Shown piece after piece: positions 9,191-18,375 of a DNA stretch of 64,000 bases. The stretch lies in NCBI GenBank assembly GCA_038736355.1, contig JAVYML010000001.1, forward strand, positions 244,908-308,907. The letters run 5' to 3'. Every line of letters starts with the position of its first letter. Positions within the stretch are counted from its first letter, which is position 1. Below the pieces are notes generated by a model. That model was not told the DNA's origin, did no database searches, and was given only the letters and a program-made list of their open reading frames with translations. A program made the translations under genes and the position numbers. This stretch comes from Candidatus Hadarchaeales archaeon (GTDB lineage: Archaea > Hadarchaeota > Hadarchaeia > Hadarchaeales > WYZ-LMO6).

Positions 9191-10441
9191 ATGAAAACGG
9201 TGGAAGAAATAAACCGCAGGATAAGGGAAGGAAAAGCTGTGGTAATGACGGCTGAAGAATTCAAGAAAGCAGCCGAAAGCGGACTCTCCCCTCAAGAGGT
9301 GGATGTGGTCACCTGTGCCACCTGTGCCCTCATGTCCGGCACCTTCGCCCTCCTCTCCATCCCAGTTGCCGAGAGGGGAAAATTCGAAAAGGCTGAAAAA
9401 GTCTGGCTCAATGGAGTCCCAGCTTTTCCAGGACCCTGTCCCAACGAGCGACTGGGGATAGTGGAAGCCATCGTCTACGGGACCTCAAGGTCTGAACTTT
9501 CTCCCGGGAAATATGGAGGTGGACATCTCTTCAGAGAGCTGGTGGAGGGAAAGGAAGTGGAAGTAGAAGTCAGAGCAGGAGGAAAAAAGTTCATGAGGGA
9601 AGTGAGGCTTGAAGAGATGGAGCTGGCGAGGATCTTCACCAGTCGCAGTGCCTTCAGGAACTACATGGCCTTTGTCCACGGGGGAAAGGGAAGGGTGAAG
9701 ACCATCTTTTCGGTGCTCGGTCTTAGGGGTCGGCTGACTGAAGCTTCCGTCTCTGGGTGCGGGGAGCTCAATCCTTTAGAGAACGATCCTAAGCTCCTGA
9801 CGGTGGGGATTGGAACGAGGATCCTCCTCAACGGAGCCATGGGGTACATCATGGGGGTAGGAACGCGTTTCTCCAAAGAAAAACCCAATCTCTCCTTGAC
9901 AGCGGATATGAAGGGAATGATCCCGAAGTTCATGGGCGGTTTTGTCACCTCGGCTGGACCAGAGTGCATCACCTCCGTAGCCATGGCCATACCCGTCTTG
10001 AACGAAGAGGTCTTCAAGGGATTGAAGGTGAGGGACGAGGAAGTGGAACTTCCCATTGCCGACGTGAGGGACAGGGTACCCTTCGAGCACACCCAATACT
10101 CCAAGGTCTGGAAGGGAGTCGATCTGAAGGTGGAGTATCTGCCATCCTCATGCGCCGAGCACAAAGCCTGCCCCGTGGAGAGGAAATGTCCTACGGGCGC
10201 TTTCAGAAAAGGAAAGGGAATTGACCTGGAAAGGTGCTTCGATTGCGGGACCTGTATACAGCTCTGCCCCTCCTCTTTCCGCGGAAAATTGGGAACATTG
10301 CCCGTCGGGAACAGGGAGGTACCCATCACCCTTCGACAATCCTGTAGAAGGAAAGCCGTGGAACTTGCTGAACTCCTCAAGAAGAAAATCTTGGAAGGAG
10401 AGTTCCTCCTTTCCGAACCCTTGCAACCACTGGGAGGATGA
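9191..10441 (+). CDS. comF: ComF-like sulfurtransferase: DUF39 (HcyBio) domain plus ferredoxin
   Basis: 416-residue protein of the DUF39/COG1900 family, which inserts sulfide into an aldehyde and reduces it: aspartate semialdehyde to homocysteine, or sulfoacetaldehyde to coenzyme M. The conserved cysteine is Cys190 in SVSGCGELNPLENDP. The C-terminus (about 317-365) is ferredoxin-like with seven cysteines (321, 327, 333, 349, 352, 355, 359). Because cysteate synthase and comDE follow directly, the last step of CoM synthesis is the better assignment. ATG at 9191 is chosen because GAGGAGG sits just upstream and the family begins MKTVEEINRRI; an in-frame ATG at 9179 is possible. Its stop overlaps the region where the next gene starts. 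Confidence 0.8.
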   Translation: MKTVEEINRRIREGKAVVMTAEEFKKAAESGLSPQEVDVVTCATCALMSGTFALLSIPVAERGKFEKAEKVWLNGVPAFPGPCPNERLGIVEAIVYGTSRSELSPGKYGGGHLFRELVEGKEVEVEVRAGGKKFMREVRLEEMELARIFTSRSAFRNYMAFVHGGKGRVKTIFSVLGLRGRLTEASVSGCGELNPLENDPKLLTVGIGTRILLNGAMGYIMGVGTRFSKEKPNLSLTADMKGMIPKFMGGFVTSAGPECITSVAMAIPVLNEEVFKGLKVRDEEVELPIADVRDRVPFEHTQYSKVWKGVDLKVEYLPSSCAEHKACPVERKCPTGAFRKGKGIDLERCFDCGTCIQLCPSSFRGKLGTLPVGNREVPITLRQSCRRKAVELAELLKKKILEGEFLLSEPLQPLGG

Positions 10442-10444
10442 GGC

Positions 10445-11718
10445 GTGGGATCCTACACTCTCGTCTGCTTAGAATGCGGCCTCAAGATGGAAGACCGCCT
10501 TCAGAATTGGTGTCCCCTTGGGCACGATGCTCTCCTCAGGAGCGAATACCGGGAAAGGAAACTGAAGGTGAAGAACTTTCAGGCATGTGGAAGTTTTTGG
10601 AGTGGCTCCCCTGCACTTCCCCCTTGCCTACGGAGGGAGAGGTCCTTACCTACAAGAGCGAAGGATTGGCCAGGGAGCTAGGGCTCAAGGACCTCTACAT
10701 AAGCTTCAGCGGTTATTGGCCCGAACGTGGGGCGAAACTCATGAGTTGTTCCTTCAAGGAACTCGAGGCTTCTTCCGTGCTGGCCAGAACCAAGGAGAGG
10801 AGCAGGGGAATCATGGTAGTTGCTTCTGCCGGCAACACGGCGAGGGCTTTTGCCCTCCTCTCAGAAAAGACCTCCGTCCAAGTGATGGCGGTAGTTCCCC
10901 GCCCGTATTTGTCCAGGATATGGGTACCGGGGGAGAAACCCTCCCACTTCCTGTTGCTGGGAGCGGAAGGAGGATACCGGGAAGCCATCCAATGGGTCGA
11001 GAGGATCTCTAGACTTGAAGGCACGATAGCGGAGGGAGGGGCTAGGAACGTGGGGAGAAGGGATGGAATAGGTACCCTTCTTCTAAGTGCCGTGCTCGAG
11101 ATGGGGAGACTTCCAGATCATTACTTCCAGGCGGTGGGAAGTGGGGTGGGAGCCCTTGCCGTATTGGAGGCTTCTCTCAGGCTTCTGGCCGATGGAGGTT
11201 TCGGGAAAAAACTCCCTAGGCTCCATCTTTCCCAGAACCTACCCTTCGCCCCCATGTTTCACGCTTGGAAAGAAGGCAGGAATAGGATCTTACCTGAGCT
11301 GGACCTCCCTTCCCCGGAAGAAGCCGAGAAGGAAATGTACGCTACCATCCTCTCCAACCCCTCCCCACCTTATTCCGTGAAAGGTGGAGTATATGAAGCA
11401 CTGAGAATGAGCGGGGGGAGGATGTACGGAATCTCCAACAAGGAAGCCCTCGAGGCATGGAAATGGGTGCGAGAGGAGGAAGGCATAGACTTAGATCCGG
11501 CCGCCTCCGTGGCGGTAGCTTCCCTCGTCCAGGCAGTAGAAGAAGGAGAGGTGAAAGAAGAAGAGATGGTGCTCCTCAACTTGAGTGGGGGTGGTTACGA
11601 GAGGATCAGGGAAGATTTTTCACTTTCCCCCATAGAACCTTCTCTGATCCTAAACAAGGATACTTCTCTTGAGGAAGTGAAGGAAGTCATGAAAGGGTGG
11701 TGTTCCCTTGCTCGCTGA
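10445..11718 (+). CDS. cysteate synthase, PLP-dependent, broken by a one-base frameshift near 10579
   Basis: Converts O-phosphoserine and sulfite to L-cysteate, the first step of CoM synthesis in the Methanosarcina-type route. The N-terminal zinc-ribbon part (SYTLVCLECGLKMED, then NWCPLGHDALL) is read from GTG 10445, which has GGAGG six bases upstream. The rest, from GMWKFLEWLP through SFKELEASS (PLP lysine), VASAGNTARAFA, DHYFQAVGSGVG and LLNLSGGGYERI, is in the -1 frame. One missing base near AACTTTCAGGC (10574-10584) would rejoin both parts into about 424 residues. A frame opening at 10438 gives unrelated N-terminal residues. Assembly error, real mutation and slippage are all possible. Threonine synthase is the closest alternative. 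Confidence 0.8.
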
Positions 11719-12823
11719 GAAACTTCTGCAGATACTCGAGGAGGAGGGGATCAACCTCGTTCCCTATTTACCATGTGAAAAAATCCGTTATCTCCTCCAC
11801 CTCCTCCACTCCAGGCCTATCCTCCATCCCCTCCTCCTGAACAGGGAAGAGGATGGAATAGGAATAGGTGGAGGATCCTATCTCGTTGGGGGAAAGCCAG
11901 CACTCCTCATCCAGAGCTCGGGCCTGGGCAATTCTCTGAATGCCCTTCTTTCCCTCTCCGTCACTTACGGTCTCCCCCTTCCCATTCTGGCCAGCTGGAG
12001 GGGGACTAGGGAAGAGAAAATCCCAGCTCAAATCCCTTTCAACCGCCCCCTCCCGGAAGCCCTTAGAGTCTGGGGGATCAAAACCACCAAAATAGAAAAA
12101 ACCTCGGAGCTAGAGGAAGCGAGAAAAACTATAAGAAAAGCCTATGAGGAAGAGAGACCCAGAGTGATCCTTTTATCCCCTAGGCTCTGGGAGGGAGAGC
12201 CAGAGGTCCAACCTTCCTTTCCCCCTCGAAAGAGGGAGATAAAGCTAAGATATAGGAAGACCTTTGTCCCCCCCGAAATGACGCGGTACGAGGCAATAAA
12301 AGTGGTGGCGGAAGAAGTAGAGGAGGAAGAGATATTGGTCTCCAATCTGGGCTTTCCCAGCAGGGAACTCTATCAGATCAAGGATAGACCCCTCAACTTC
12401 TACATGCTGGGGAGCTATACCCAAGCCTCTTCGATAGGTCTGGGGATGTCCCTCTCAACGGAAAGAAAGGTGGTGGTGCTGGAAGGAGATGGGAGCGTGC
12501 TCGGCTCTAGCCTCCTCTCCGTGCTCGGGGCTGAGGGGAGGGAAAACCTGCGTGTGGTGTGTCTCGACAACGGCACCCTTGGCAGCACGGGGGACCAGCT
12601 CACCTACTCCTATCTGAGGGTAGACTTGGAACTCATGGCCCTAGCAGCAGGAGTTAGGACCACGAGGGCCTTCTCACCCGGGGAACTCAGAAAGGCCTTG
12701 GGGGAAAGGGGCCCATGCTTTATACACGTTCCGGTCAAACCCGGTAATGAAAAAGTGGGTCTCATACCCCTCACTCCGGAAGAAATCAAAAGGAGGTTCA
12801 GGAGGGCGGTAGGAGTTGACTGA
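11708..12823 (+). CDS. comDE: sulfopyruvate decarboxylase, fused alpha and beta subunits
   Basis: TPP enzyme that decarboxylates sulfopyruvate to sulfoacetaldehyde in CoM synthesis. The first half (to about residue 155) matches ComD: NLVPYLPCEKIRYLLHLL, NREEDGIGIGGGSYL, IQSSGLGNSLNAL and KIPAQIPF. The second half (about 195-371) matches ComE, with the TPP-binding GDGS...N pattern in LEGDGSVLGSSL and CLDNGTLGSTG. Fused ComDE proteins are known from Methanosarcina. The start is TTG at 11708, overlapping the previous gene by 11 bases. The gene order ComF-like, cysteate synthase, ComDE supports the assignment; the cysteate aminotransferase is not in the window. Confidence 0.9.
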   Translation: MLAEKLLQILEEEGINLVPYLPCEKIRYLLHLLHSRPILHPLLLNREEDGIGIGGGSYLVGGKPALLIQSSGLGNSLNALLSLSVTYGLPLPILASWRGTREEKIPAQIPFNRPLPEALRVWGIKTTKIEKTSELEEARKTIRKAYEEERPRVILLSPRLWEGEPEVQPSFPPRKREIKLRYRKTFVPPEMTRYEAIKVVAEEVEEEEILVSNLGFPSRELYQIKDRPLNFYMLGSYTQASSIGLGMSLSTERKVVVLEGDGSVLGSSLLSVLGAEGRENLRVVCLDNGTLGSTGDQLTYSYLRVDLELMALAAGVRTTRAFSPGELRKALGERGPCFIHVPVKPGNEKVGLIPLTPEEIKRRFRRAVGVD

Positions 12824-13241
12824 ATATCAGTTGAGGGAAGCCAGCGAAGAAGATGCCGAACAGGTAGAGGCCTTGGCCAAGCTCTGTCAACCACTCAGGG
12901 CCTCCGTGAAGGGCACCTACGAGTACTTGGCCCTTTGCTTTCCCAAGTACTTCCTGGTCGCCCTAGGACCAACTGGGATGGCCGGCTTCGTAATAGGCCT
13001 CCCCAGCCTGAGCGGGGAGGCCTGGATCTACCAGATCTGCGTCCACCCAGACCACAGGAGGAGGAGGGTGGGAGAGCTCCTGATGGAAGAGGAGCTGAGG
13101 AGGTTCCGTTCCGACCGCTTTCCCAGGGTGAGGGCCAGGGTACTGGAAACCAATCAACCCTCCCTCTCCCTCATGCGCAAGATGGGCCTCAGGGAAGTGG
13201 GAAAGAAGGGGGAGTGGGTAGAGCTCCAAAGGGAGCTCTAG
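12816..13241 (+). CDS. GNAT-family N-acetyltransferase
   Basis: 141 residues, acetyl-CoA-dependent N-acetyltransferase fold. The acetyl-CoA site is [20 protein letters not shown] at about 71-90, and [17 protein letters not shown] gives the usual C-terminal motif. It begins at TTG inside the end of comDE (8-base overlap), so it is probably translated with the CoM genes. The N-terminal half has some similarity in pattern to EctA-type acetyltransferases. The substrate is unknown. Its 3' end overlaps the convergent rfcS gene by four bases. Confidence 0.75.
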   Translation: MTEYQLREASEEDAEQVEALAKLCQPLRASVKGTYEYLALCFPKYFLVALGPTGMAGFVIGLPSLSGEAWIYQICVHPDHRRRRVGELLMEEELRRFRSDRFPRVRARVLETNQPSLSLMRKMGLREVGKKGEWVELQREL

Positions 13242-14197
13242 GAACCCACGAGGGCGAACTGGGCCAACATGGCCTCCAGCTGAATCCTCTCGTTTGCACC
13301 CTCCACGATTCTGAAGGAAAATTCTCCCAGCTTTTCTATCAGCTCCAGCTTTTTCCTTTCTGGGATCTTCAGGTTCAGGACCTGCCTGTGCACCTGGTTT
13401 AACACATCTTCTCCTGACAGGCCCTGATCGATGAGGAGCTCGTAAAGTTTTTTCCTGGCCTCCTCAAAATCTCCCTTCAAGGCCAGCTCCACCATCTCCC
13501 TCACCTCCTCAGGGTGGGCCACGGCAGCCACCTCGTATACCGCCTTCTCCGTCACGTGCTTCTTCACCGCGGCAGCGGCCTGCAAGAGGTTGATGGCCCT
13601 CCTCAGGTCTCCTTCGCTCACCCTGATGATGGCCTCCACGGCCTTTGGGTCCAAGGTGAGCTTTTCCTCCTTCGCAATCCTCTCGAGCATTCCCCTGATG
13701 TCCTCGTCCGTCAGCCTGCGGAAGCGGAAGAGGGCACACCTGGACTGGATGGGTTCGATGATCCTGCTGGAATAGTTACAATCCAAGATGAACCTGCAGG
13801 TCCTAGAGTACATCTCCATCGTCCTCCTCAGGGCCTGCTGGGCTTCAGCGGTGAGGGCATCGGCTTCGTCCAATAGCACGATCTTGTAGGGGACTTCCCC
13901 AATGGGCATGGTACGGGCATAGTCCTTCACCCTCTCCCTTATGGTGTCTATCCCCCTCTCGTCGCTCGCGTTGAGCTCCAACAGATTCTGTCTCCAGTAT
14001 TCCTCCCCAAAGAGTTCCCTCGCCAGACAAAGCGCAGCGGTCGTCTTTCCAGTCCCCGGTGGCCCAGCGAAGAGGAGATGCGGTAGAGCCTTGGTTCTCA
14101 CGAAGTTCTTGAGCCTAGCCACGATTTCCGCCTGCCCTACCATCTCGTCCAGCTTTTTGGGCCTGTACTTCTCCGTCCAGATCTCCGTTTCCTCCAA
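13238..14197 (-). CDS. rfcS: replication factor C small subunit
   Basis: Clamp-loader AAA+ ATPase subunit that loads PCNA onto primed DNA. 319 residues with Walker [16 protein letters not shown] near 45-59, Walker [16 protein letters not shown], the SRC sensor motif in [14 protein letters not shown], and the RFC C-terminal helical domain. The start [22 protein letters not shown] is canonical. No large subunit gene is adjacent. A TTTAAACTATTTATT stretch at 14222-14236, read on this strand, is a plausible promoter element. Confidence 0.97.
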   Translation of the reverse strand: MEETEIWTEKYRPKKLDEMVGQAEIVARLKNFVRTKALPHLLFAGPPGTGKTTAALCLARELFGEEYWRQNLLELNASDERGIDTIRERVKDYARTMPIGEVPYKIVLLDEADALTAEAQQALRRTMEMYSRTCRFILDCNYSSRIIEPIQSRCALFRFRRLTDEDIRGMLERIAKEEKLTLDPKAVEAIIRVSEGDLRRAINLLQAAAAVKKHVTEKAVYEVAAVAHPEEVREMVELALKGDFEEARKKLYELLIDQGLSGEDVLNQVHRQVLNLKIPERKKLELIEKLGEFSFRIVEGANERIQLEAMLAQFALVGS

Positions 14198-14255
14198 GCT
14201 CTCTTCCTCCTAGGAAGGACGAATAAATAGTTTAAACTCCAAGAAAACTGAGAGC

Positions 14256-14681
14256 TTGTCCCAAGGCCTAGGCTATGCTCCTCCTCAAACTGGCTGGGAG
14301 GGATACAGAAACCTTGCCATGCTCCTGCTCGGGGGAGTCCTCTGCCTGACGGGCGTCCTCCTCATCAATCAGGGCGTGGACTTGGCCAAGGAGGTGGGGC
14401 CGAGGCTGGTGGTGAGCATCGGACTCCTCGCTGCTGGCTGCCTTCTCTTATTGGTGGCCCTGAGCCATCCCTGGCCTGGGGTAGGGGCAACCACCCTTCT
14501 CTTCCTCTTGGGTCTCCTCTGTCTGGTGGGGAGTGGACTGGCGGCGGCCGAGAACCCCAAGGGAATAGCCTATGCGGTGGCCCTTACCCTCATAGGCATC
14601 TCCCTCATCGTCTTGGGGGTGAGGGTGGCTGCCAGGTCCTGGAGGTCGGTGGTGGGCAGGGAGAGAAAGGATAGGGGCTGA
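14256..14681 (+). CDS. small membrane protein with four predicted helices
   Basis: 141 residues of unknown function. Four hydrophobic segments are visible at roughly 19-37 (LAMLLLGGVLCLTGVLLI), 50-67, 76-96 and 104-123, ending in a basic tail (RSWRSVVGRERKDRG). The TTG at 14256 is the only in-frame start that includes the hydrophilic N-terminus; ATG 14319 would begin inside the first helix. It lies between rfcS (divergent) and ileS. No family was recognised. Confidence 0.6.
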   Translation: MSQGLGYAPPQTGWEGYRNLAMLLLGGVLCLTGVLLINQGVDLAKEVGPRLVVSIGLLAAGCLLLLVALSHPWPGVGATTLLFLLGLLCLVGSGLAAAENPKGIAYAVALTLIGISLIVLGVRVAARSWRSVVGRERKDRG

Positions 14682-14720
14682 GCGCAGTCGTTTTAATCCA
14701 CTCGGGAAGTATCTTAGACT

Positions 14721-17678
14721 ATGAGACCGGCTTCCAAATCCTATCATCCGCCCGAGGCGGAGAAGAGGATACAGAAATGGTGGGAGGAGAGGGGAATCTA
14801 CGGGAAAGTCAAGGAGAAAGTTAAGGATAGAAGACCCTGGTATTTCCTGGACGGTCCTCCCTACGCCAGCGGTTCCATCCACCTGGGAACGGCGTGGAAC
14901 AAGATCCTGAAGGACGTCTTCTTGAGGTACTGGACTATGAGGGGGCTGAACGTCAGAAGACAACCCGGCTGGGACTGCCACGGTCTTCCCATTGAGGTGA
15001 TGGTGGAGGAGAGACTGGGGATCCGATCCAAGAAGGATATAGAAAAGAAAATCGGGGTGGAGAAGTTCATAGAAGAATGCAAGCGCTGGGCGCTGGAACA
15101 CGTAAGGCTGATGACCGAACAGTTCAAGCGCCTAGGAGTCTGGATGGACTGGGATGAGCCCTACCTCACCCTAACCAACCAATACATAGAATCCGCCTGG
15201 TGGACCCTGAAGAAAGCCCATGAGAAGGGTCTGCTCCGTAAGGATCTGAGGGTGATCCACTGGTGTCCCAGATGCGAGACCGCCCTGGCCGAACACGAAG
15301 TGAGGGGTGAATACTACGAGGTAAAAGATCCTTCCCTCTACGCCAAGTTCAAGCTGAAAGGAGAGGAGGGCTATCTGCTGATCTGGACCACCACCCCCTG
15401 GACCCTTCCCGCCAACTTAGCCGTATGTGTCCACCCGGAGTTTATCTATGCTAAGGTGAAGGTTGGGGAGGAAATCTATTTCCTCGCCGAGGGCACCCTC
15501 CCACGCGTGGCGAAGGAGTTGGGCTGGGAGGAATACAGGATCTTGGAGAGGAGGGAGGGAAAGGAGCTGGAAGGGTTGCGCTACGAACATCCCTTACTGG
15601 AGGAGGTACCCAAGCAAAGGGAATTCGTGGAGCATCACAGGGTGATCTGTGGGGAACATGTGGTACTGGAGGAAGGAACGGGATGCGTCCATACCGCTCC
15701 GGGTTTTGGGGAAGAGGATTTCCTGGTAGGAGGGAAGTATGGCCTTCCCGTCTTTAGCCCCGTGGGTCCGGATGGAAGGTTCACGGAGGAAGCTGGAAAA
15801 TATGCTGGATTGGGGGTGAAAGAAGCCGATCCCCTCGTGCTGGAGGATCTGAAGAAGAAGGGGCTCCTGGTGAAGGGAGGAACGGTAATCCACTCCTATC
15901 CCCACTGCTGGAGGTGCAAGACCCCCTTGATCTTCAGGGCCACGGAACAATGGTTCCTGAAGGTCTCGGAGATCAAACCCCTTCTGCTGGAAAAGAACGA
16001 ACGAGTGGAATGGGTTCCAGCTTGGGTAAGGGAAAGGTATGTGAACGGTGTCCTCTCGGTGGGGGACTGGTGCCTCTCCAGACAGAGGTACTGGGGGATT
16101 CCCCTTCCCCTCTGGATCTGCTCCTCCTGCGGCAACTCCGTGCTGGTGGGGAGTCTGGAGGAGCTGAGGAGGCTTACCGGAGAAAAAGGTGAGCTGGACC
16201 TCCATCGTTCCGACCTCGATAAACTCAAGGGAAAGTGCCAGGTATGCGGGGGGGAGATGGAAAGGGTGCCGGATGTCCTGGATGTCTGGTTCGACTCCAG
16301 CATCGCCTCCTGGGCCAGCTTGGGCTTCCCCCAGCAGAAGGAGGCCTTCGAGAGACTTTGGCCCAGCGCCTTCATCACCGAGGGGGAAGACCAAGTGACC
16401 AAATGGTTCTATGCCCAGCAGGTCTCCTCCATCCTGGCCTTTGGGGAGATCCCCTATCGGAGGGTGCTCACCCACGGTTTTGCCCTGGATGCGCAGGGAA
16501 GGAAGATGTCCAAATCTTTGGGAAACGTGATCGATCCCGTGGAAGTGGCGGAGGAGCATGGGGCCGATGTGCTCAGGCTCTACATCCTCTCCGCCAATCC
16601 TCCCTGGGAGGACCTGAAGTTCAACCTCACCGAGCTGAAACAGGTGGGAAGGGCCCTCAACGTCCTCTGGAATGTCCATGTCTTCGCCACCACCTACATG
16701 GCTTTGGATTCCTTCGACCCAAGTCGCCACACGCTTCGGTCCCTCTTCCCCCACCTCCTACCCGAGGACAAATGGATGCTTTCGAGGGTTCAAGGTCTTG
16801 TGGAAGAGGTGACGAAAGCCCTAGAGGGATGTGAAGTACACCGGGCCGTGAGGGCCCTCCTCTTCTTCGTGCTGGAGGACTTGAGCAGGTGGTATGTGAG
16901 GGCCATCCGCCCGCGCACCTGGGTGGAAAAGGAACATCCCTCCAAGCTTGCCGCCTATGCCGTCCTCTATTATTCCCTGGAGCGCCTTCTCAGGTTGCTC
17001 GCTCCCTTCGCCCCCCATCTCTGCGAGGTCATGTATGCTGATCTCAGGATGGGCGATTCACCGGAAAGCGTGCACCTGCTCGATTGGCCCCTGCCCGAAG
17101 GGGAACTGAGGGATCAAAGGCTGGAGAGGGCCATGGAACTCGCGAGGATCCTCACGGAAGAGGTGGCGGAGGCCAGACAGAAGGCCGGACTCAAGCTCAG
17201 GTGGCCGGTGGCGGAGGTGGTGGTGAGGCTTCCGGAGGAAGAGCTGGAGCTCCTCCACGGTCTGGAAGACTTCCTGAGGGAGAGGTTCAACTGTAAGAGG
17301 CTCCTCCTGCTGGAAAGGAAGATGGAAAGACCCCAAGGGGATTACTCCATTGTTGAGACGGAGAACAGGGAGGTGGCGGTGAGCAGGATCCTTTCACCGG
17401 AACTGAGGGGGGAGGCGCTCGCGAGGGAGCTCGTGAGACGCCTCCAAGTGATGAGGAAGGAAATGGGTCTGGAGATGGAGGAAAGGGTGGAAGCTGAACT
17501 GGGAATGGGAGAGGAGGATGCCAAGGCTCTGGAGCCCCACCTCGAGTACTTGAAGAGGGAAGTGAGGATAGAGGGACTGAGGATCTGCAGAAGGGAAGAG
17601 GTGGGGAAGGAGGGCTATGTGAAGGACTGGGAGATAGAGGGAGAAACCTTCAGGCTCCTTCTGAGGAGAAGGGGCTAA
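14721..17678 (+). CDS. ileS: isoleucyl-tRNA synthetase
   Basis: Class I aminoacyl-tRNA synthetase of 985 residues, charging tRNA-Ile and editing valine. HIGH-type signature GSIHLGTAWN (His54), KMSKS at 595-599 (GRKMSKSLGNVIDP), and the CP1 editing domain with TTTPWTLPANLAV and GTGCVHTAPGFGEEDF. A zinc-type cluster WRCKTP and CSSCG...CQVCGG is present in the insert. The C-terminal anticodon-binding domain is of the archaeal/eukaryal type. TTTTAATCC at 14691-14699 is a likely TATA box about 26 bases before the ATG, suggesting a leaderless message. Confidence 0.97.
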   Translation: MRPASKSYHPPEAEKRIQKWWEERGIYGKVKEKVKDRRPWYFLDGPPYASGSIHLGTAWNKILKDVFLRYWTMRGLNVRRQPGWDCHGLPIEVMVEERLGIRSKKDIEKKIGVEKFIEECKRWALEHVRLMTEQFKRLGVWMDWDEPYLTLTNQYIESAWWTLKKAHEKGLLRKDLRVIHWCPRCETALAEHEVRGEYYEVKDPSLYAKFKLKGEEGYLLIWTTTPWTLPANLAVCVHPEFIYAKVKVGEEIYFLAEGTLPRVAKELGWEEYRILERREGKELEGLRYEHPLLEEVPKQREFVEHHRVICGEHVVLEEGTGCVHTAPGFGEEDFLVGGKYGLPVFSPVGPDGRFTEEAGKYAGLGVKEADPLVLEDLKKKGLLVKGGTVIHSYPHCWRCKTPLIFRATEQWFLKVSEIKPLLLEKNERVEWVPAWVRERYVNGVLSVGDWCLSRQRYWGIPLPLWICSSCGNSVLVGSLEELRRLTGEKGELDLHRSDLDKLKGKCQVCGGEMERVPDVLDVWFDSSIASWASLGFPQQKEAFERLWPSAFITEGEDQVTKWFYAQQVSSILAFGEIPYRRVLTHGFALDAQGRKMSKSLGNVIDPVEVAEEHGADVLRLYILSANPPWEDLKFNLTELKQVGRALNVLWNVHVFATTYMALDSFDPSRHTLRSLFPHLLPEDKWMLSRVQGLVEEVTKALEGCEVHRAVRALLFFVLEDLSRWYVRAIRPRTWVEKEHPSKLAAYAVLYYSLERLLRLLAPFAPHLCEVMYADLRMGDSPESVHLLDWPLPEGELRDQRLERAMELARILTEEVAEARQKAGLKLRWPVAEVVVRLPEEELELLHGLEDFLRERFNCKRLLLLERKMERPQGDYSIVETENREVAVSRILSPELRGEALARELVRRLQVMRKEMGLEMEERVEAELGMGEEDAKALEPHLEYLKREVRIEGLRICRREEVGKEGYVKDWEIEGETFRLLLRRRG

Positions 17679-18352
17679 CTCCCCATCCTGCGCTGCCTTC
17701 TCTCGAACTCTTCCAAGCACCTCTCCAAATCCTCCCTGGTGAAATCGGGCCAGTACTTGTCCACGAAGAAGAGCTCGGCGTATGCTGCCTGGTAGAGGAG
17801 GAAGTTGGAGAGCCTGTGCTCCTTTCCGGTCCTGATCACCATGTCCACGGGCCTCTTCACCCATAGATACCTCTCCAACACTTCCCTCGTTAGCCTGGCC
17901 GGTCTGCTCGCCATGAGCCTTTTCAAGGCGGAGAAGAGCTCATCTTGGGCGCTGTAGGCTATCAGGAAGTTCAGATGCCTACAGTTGTAAGACTTGGTGG
18001 CCTCCACCACCCTCCTCACCCCCGTCAGGAGAAAGCCGGGCAACCTATTCAACCTCCCCAAAACCCTCACCCTCACCTCCTTCTCATGGATCGTGCGATC
18101 CTTTTCCACCCTATGCAAACACTGATTCATCAACCTGAAGAGATGGCGGAGTTCCTCCGCCGGTCTTCTCTCCAAGTTCTCCAAGGAAAGGGTGTAAACG
18201 GTAACCTCTGGGATATCTTCCTCCAGACACCAATGGAGAAAATCTTCAAGGACCCGTACTCCCCTTTCGTGACCCTGCCAAACCTCCAGACCATGTTCCC
18301 TCGCCCATCTCCTGTTCCCATCGGGTATCAGACCCAAATGGTGGGGCCTCAT
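17675..18352 (-). CDS. uppS: cis-prenyltransferase (polyprenyl diphosphate synthase)
   Basis: Builds a long-chain cis-polyprenyl diphosphate, the lipid carrier for glycan assembly. With the start at MRPHHLGLIPDGNRRWARE the protein is 225 residues. The catalytic Asp lies in IPDGNRRWA; LSLENLERRPAEE, SYNCRHLNFLIAYSAQDEL and RTGKEHRLSNFLLYQAAYAEL are family motifs. The frame extends upstream to 18643, but that part lies inside the suhB-like gene and is not prenyltransferase-like; GGGGGGAGG precedes the ATG at 18352. It is probably co-transcribed with the upstream phosphatase. Confidence 0.93.
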   Translation of the reverse strand: MRPHHLGLIPDGNRRWAREHGLEVWQGHERGVRVLEDFLHWCLEEDIPEVTVYTLSLENLERRPAEELRHLFRLMNQCLHRVEKDRTIHEKEVRVRVLGRLNRLPGFLLTGVRRVVEATKSYNCRHLNFLIAYSAQDELFSALKRLMASRPARLTREVLERYLWVKRPVDMVIRTGKEHRLSNFLLYQAAYAELFFVDKYWPDFTREDLERCLEEFERRQRRMGS

Positions 18353-18375
18353 CCTCCCCCCTTTTCCTTCCCCTT

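Noticed and set aside
10574-10586. Programmed -1 frameshift in cysteate synthase
   Set aside because: No canonical slippery heptamer (X XXY YYZ) or stimulatory structure is visible; deletion or sequence error is simpler.
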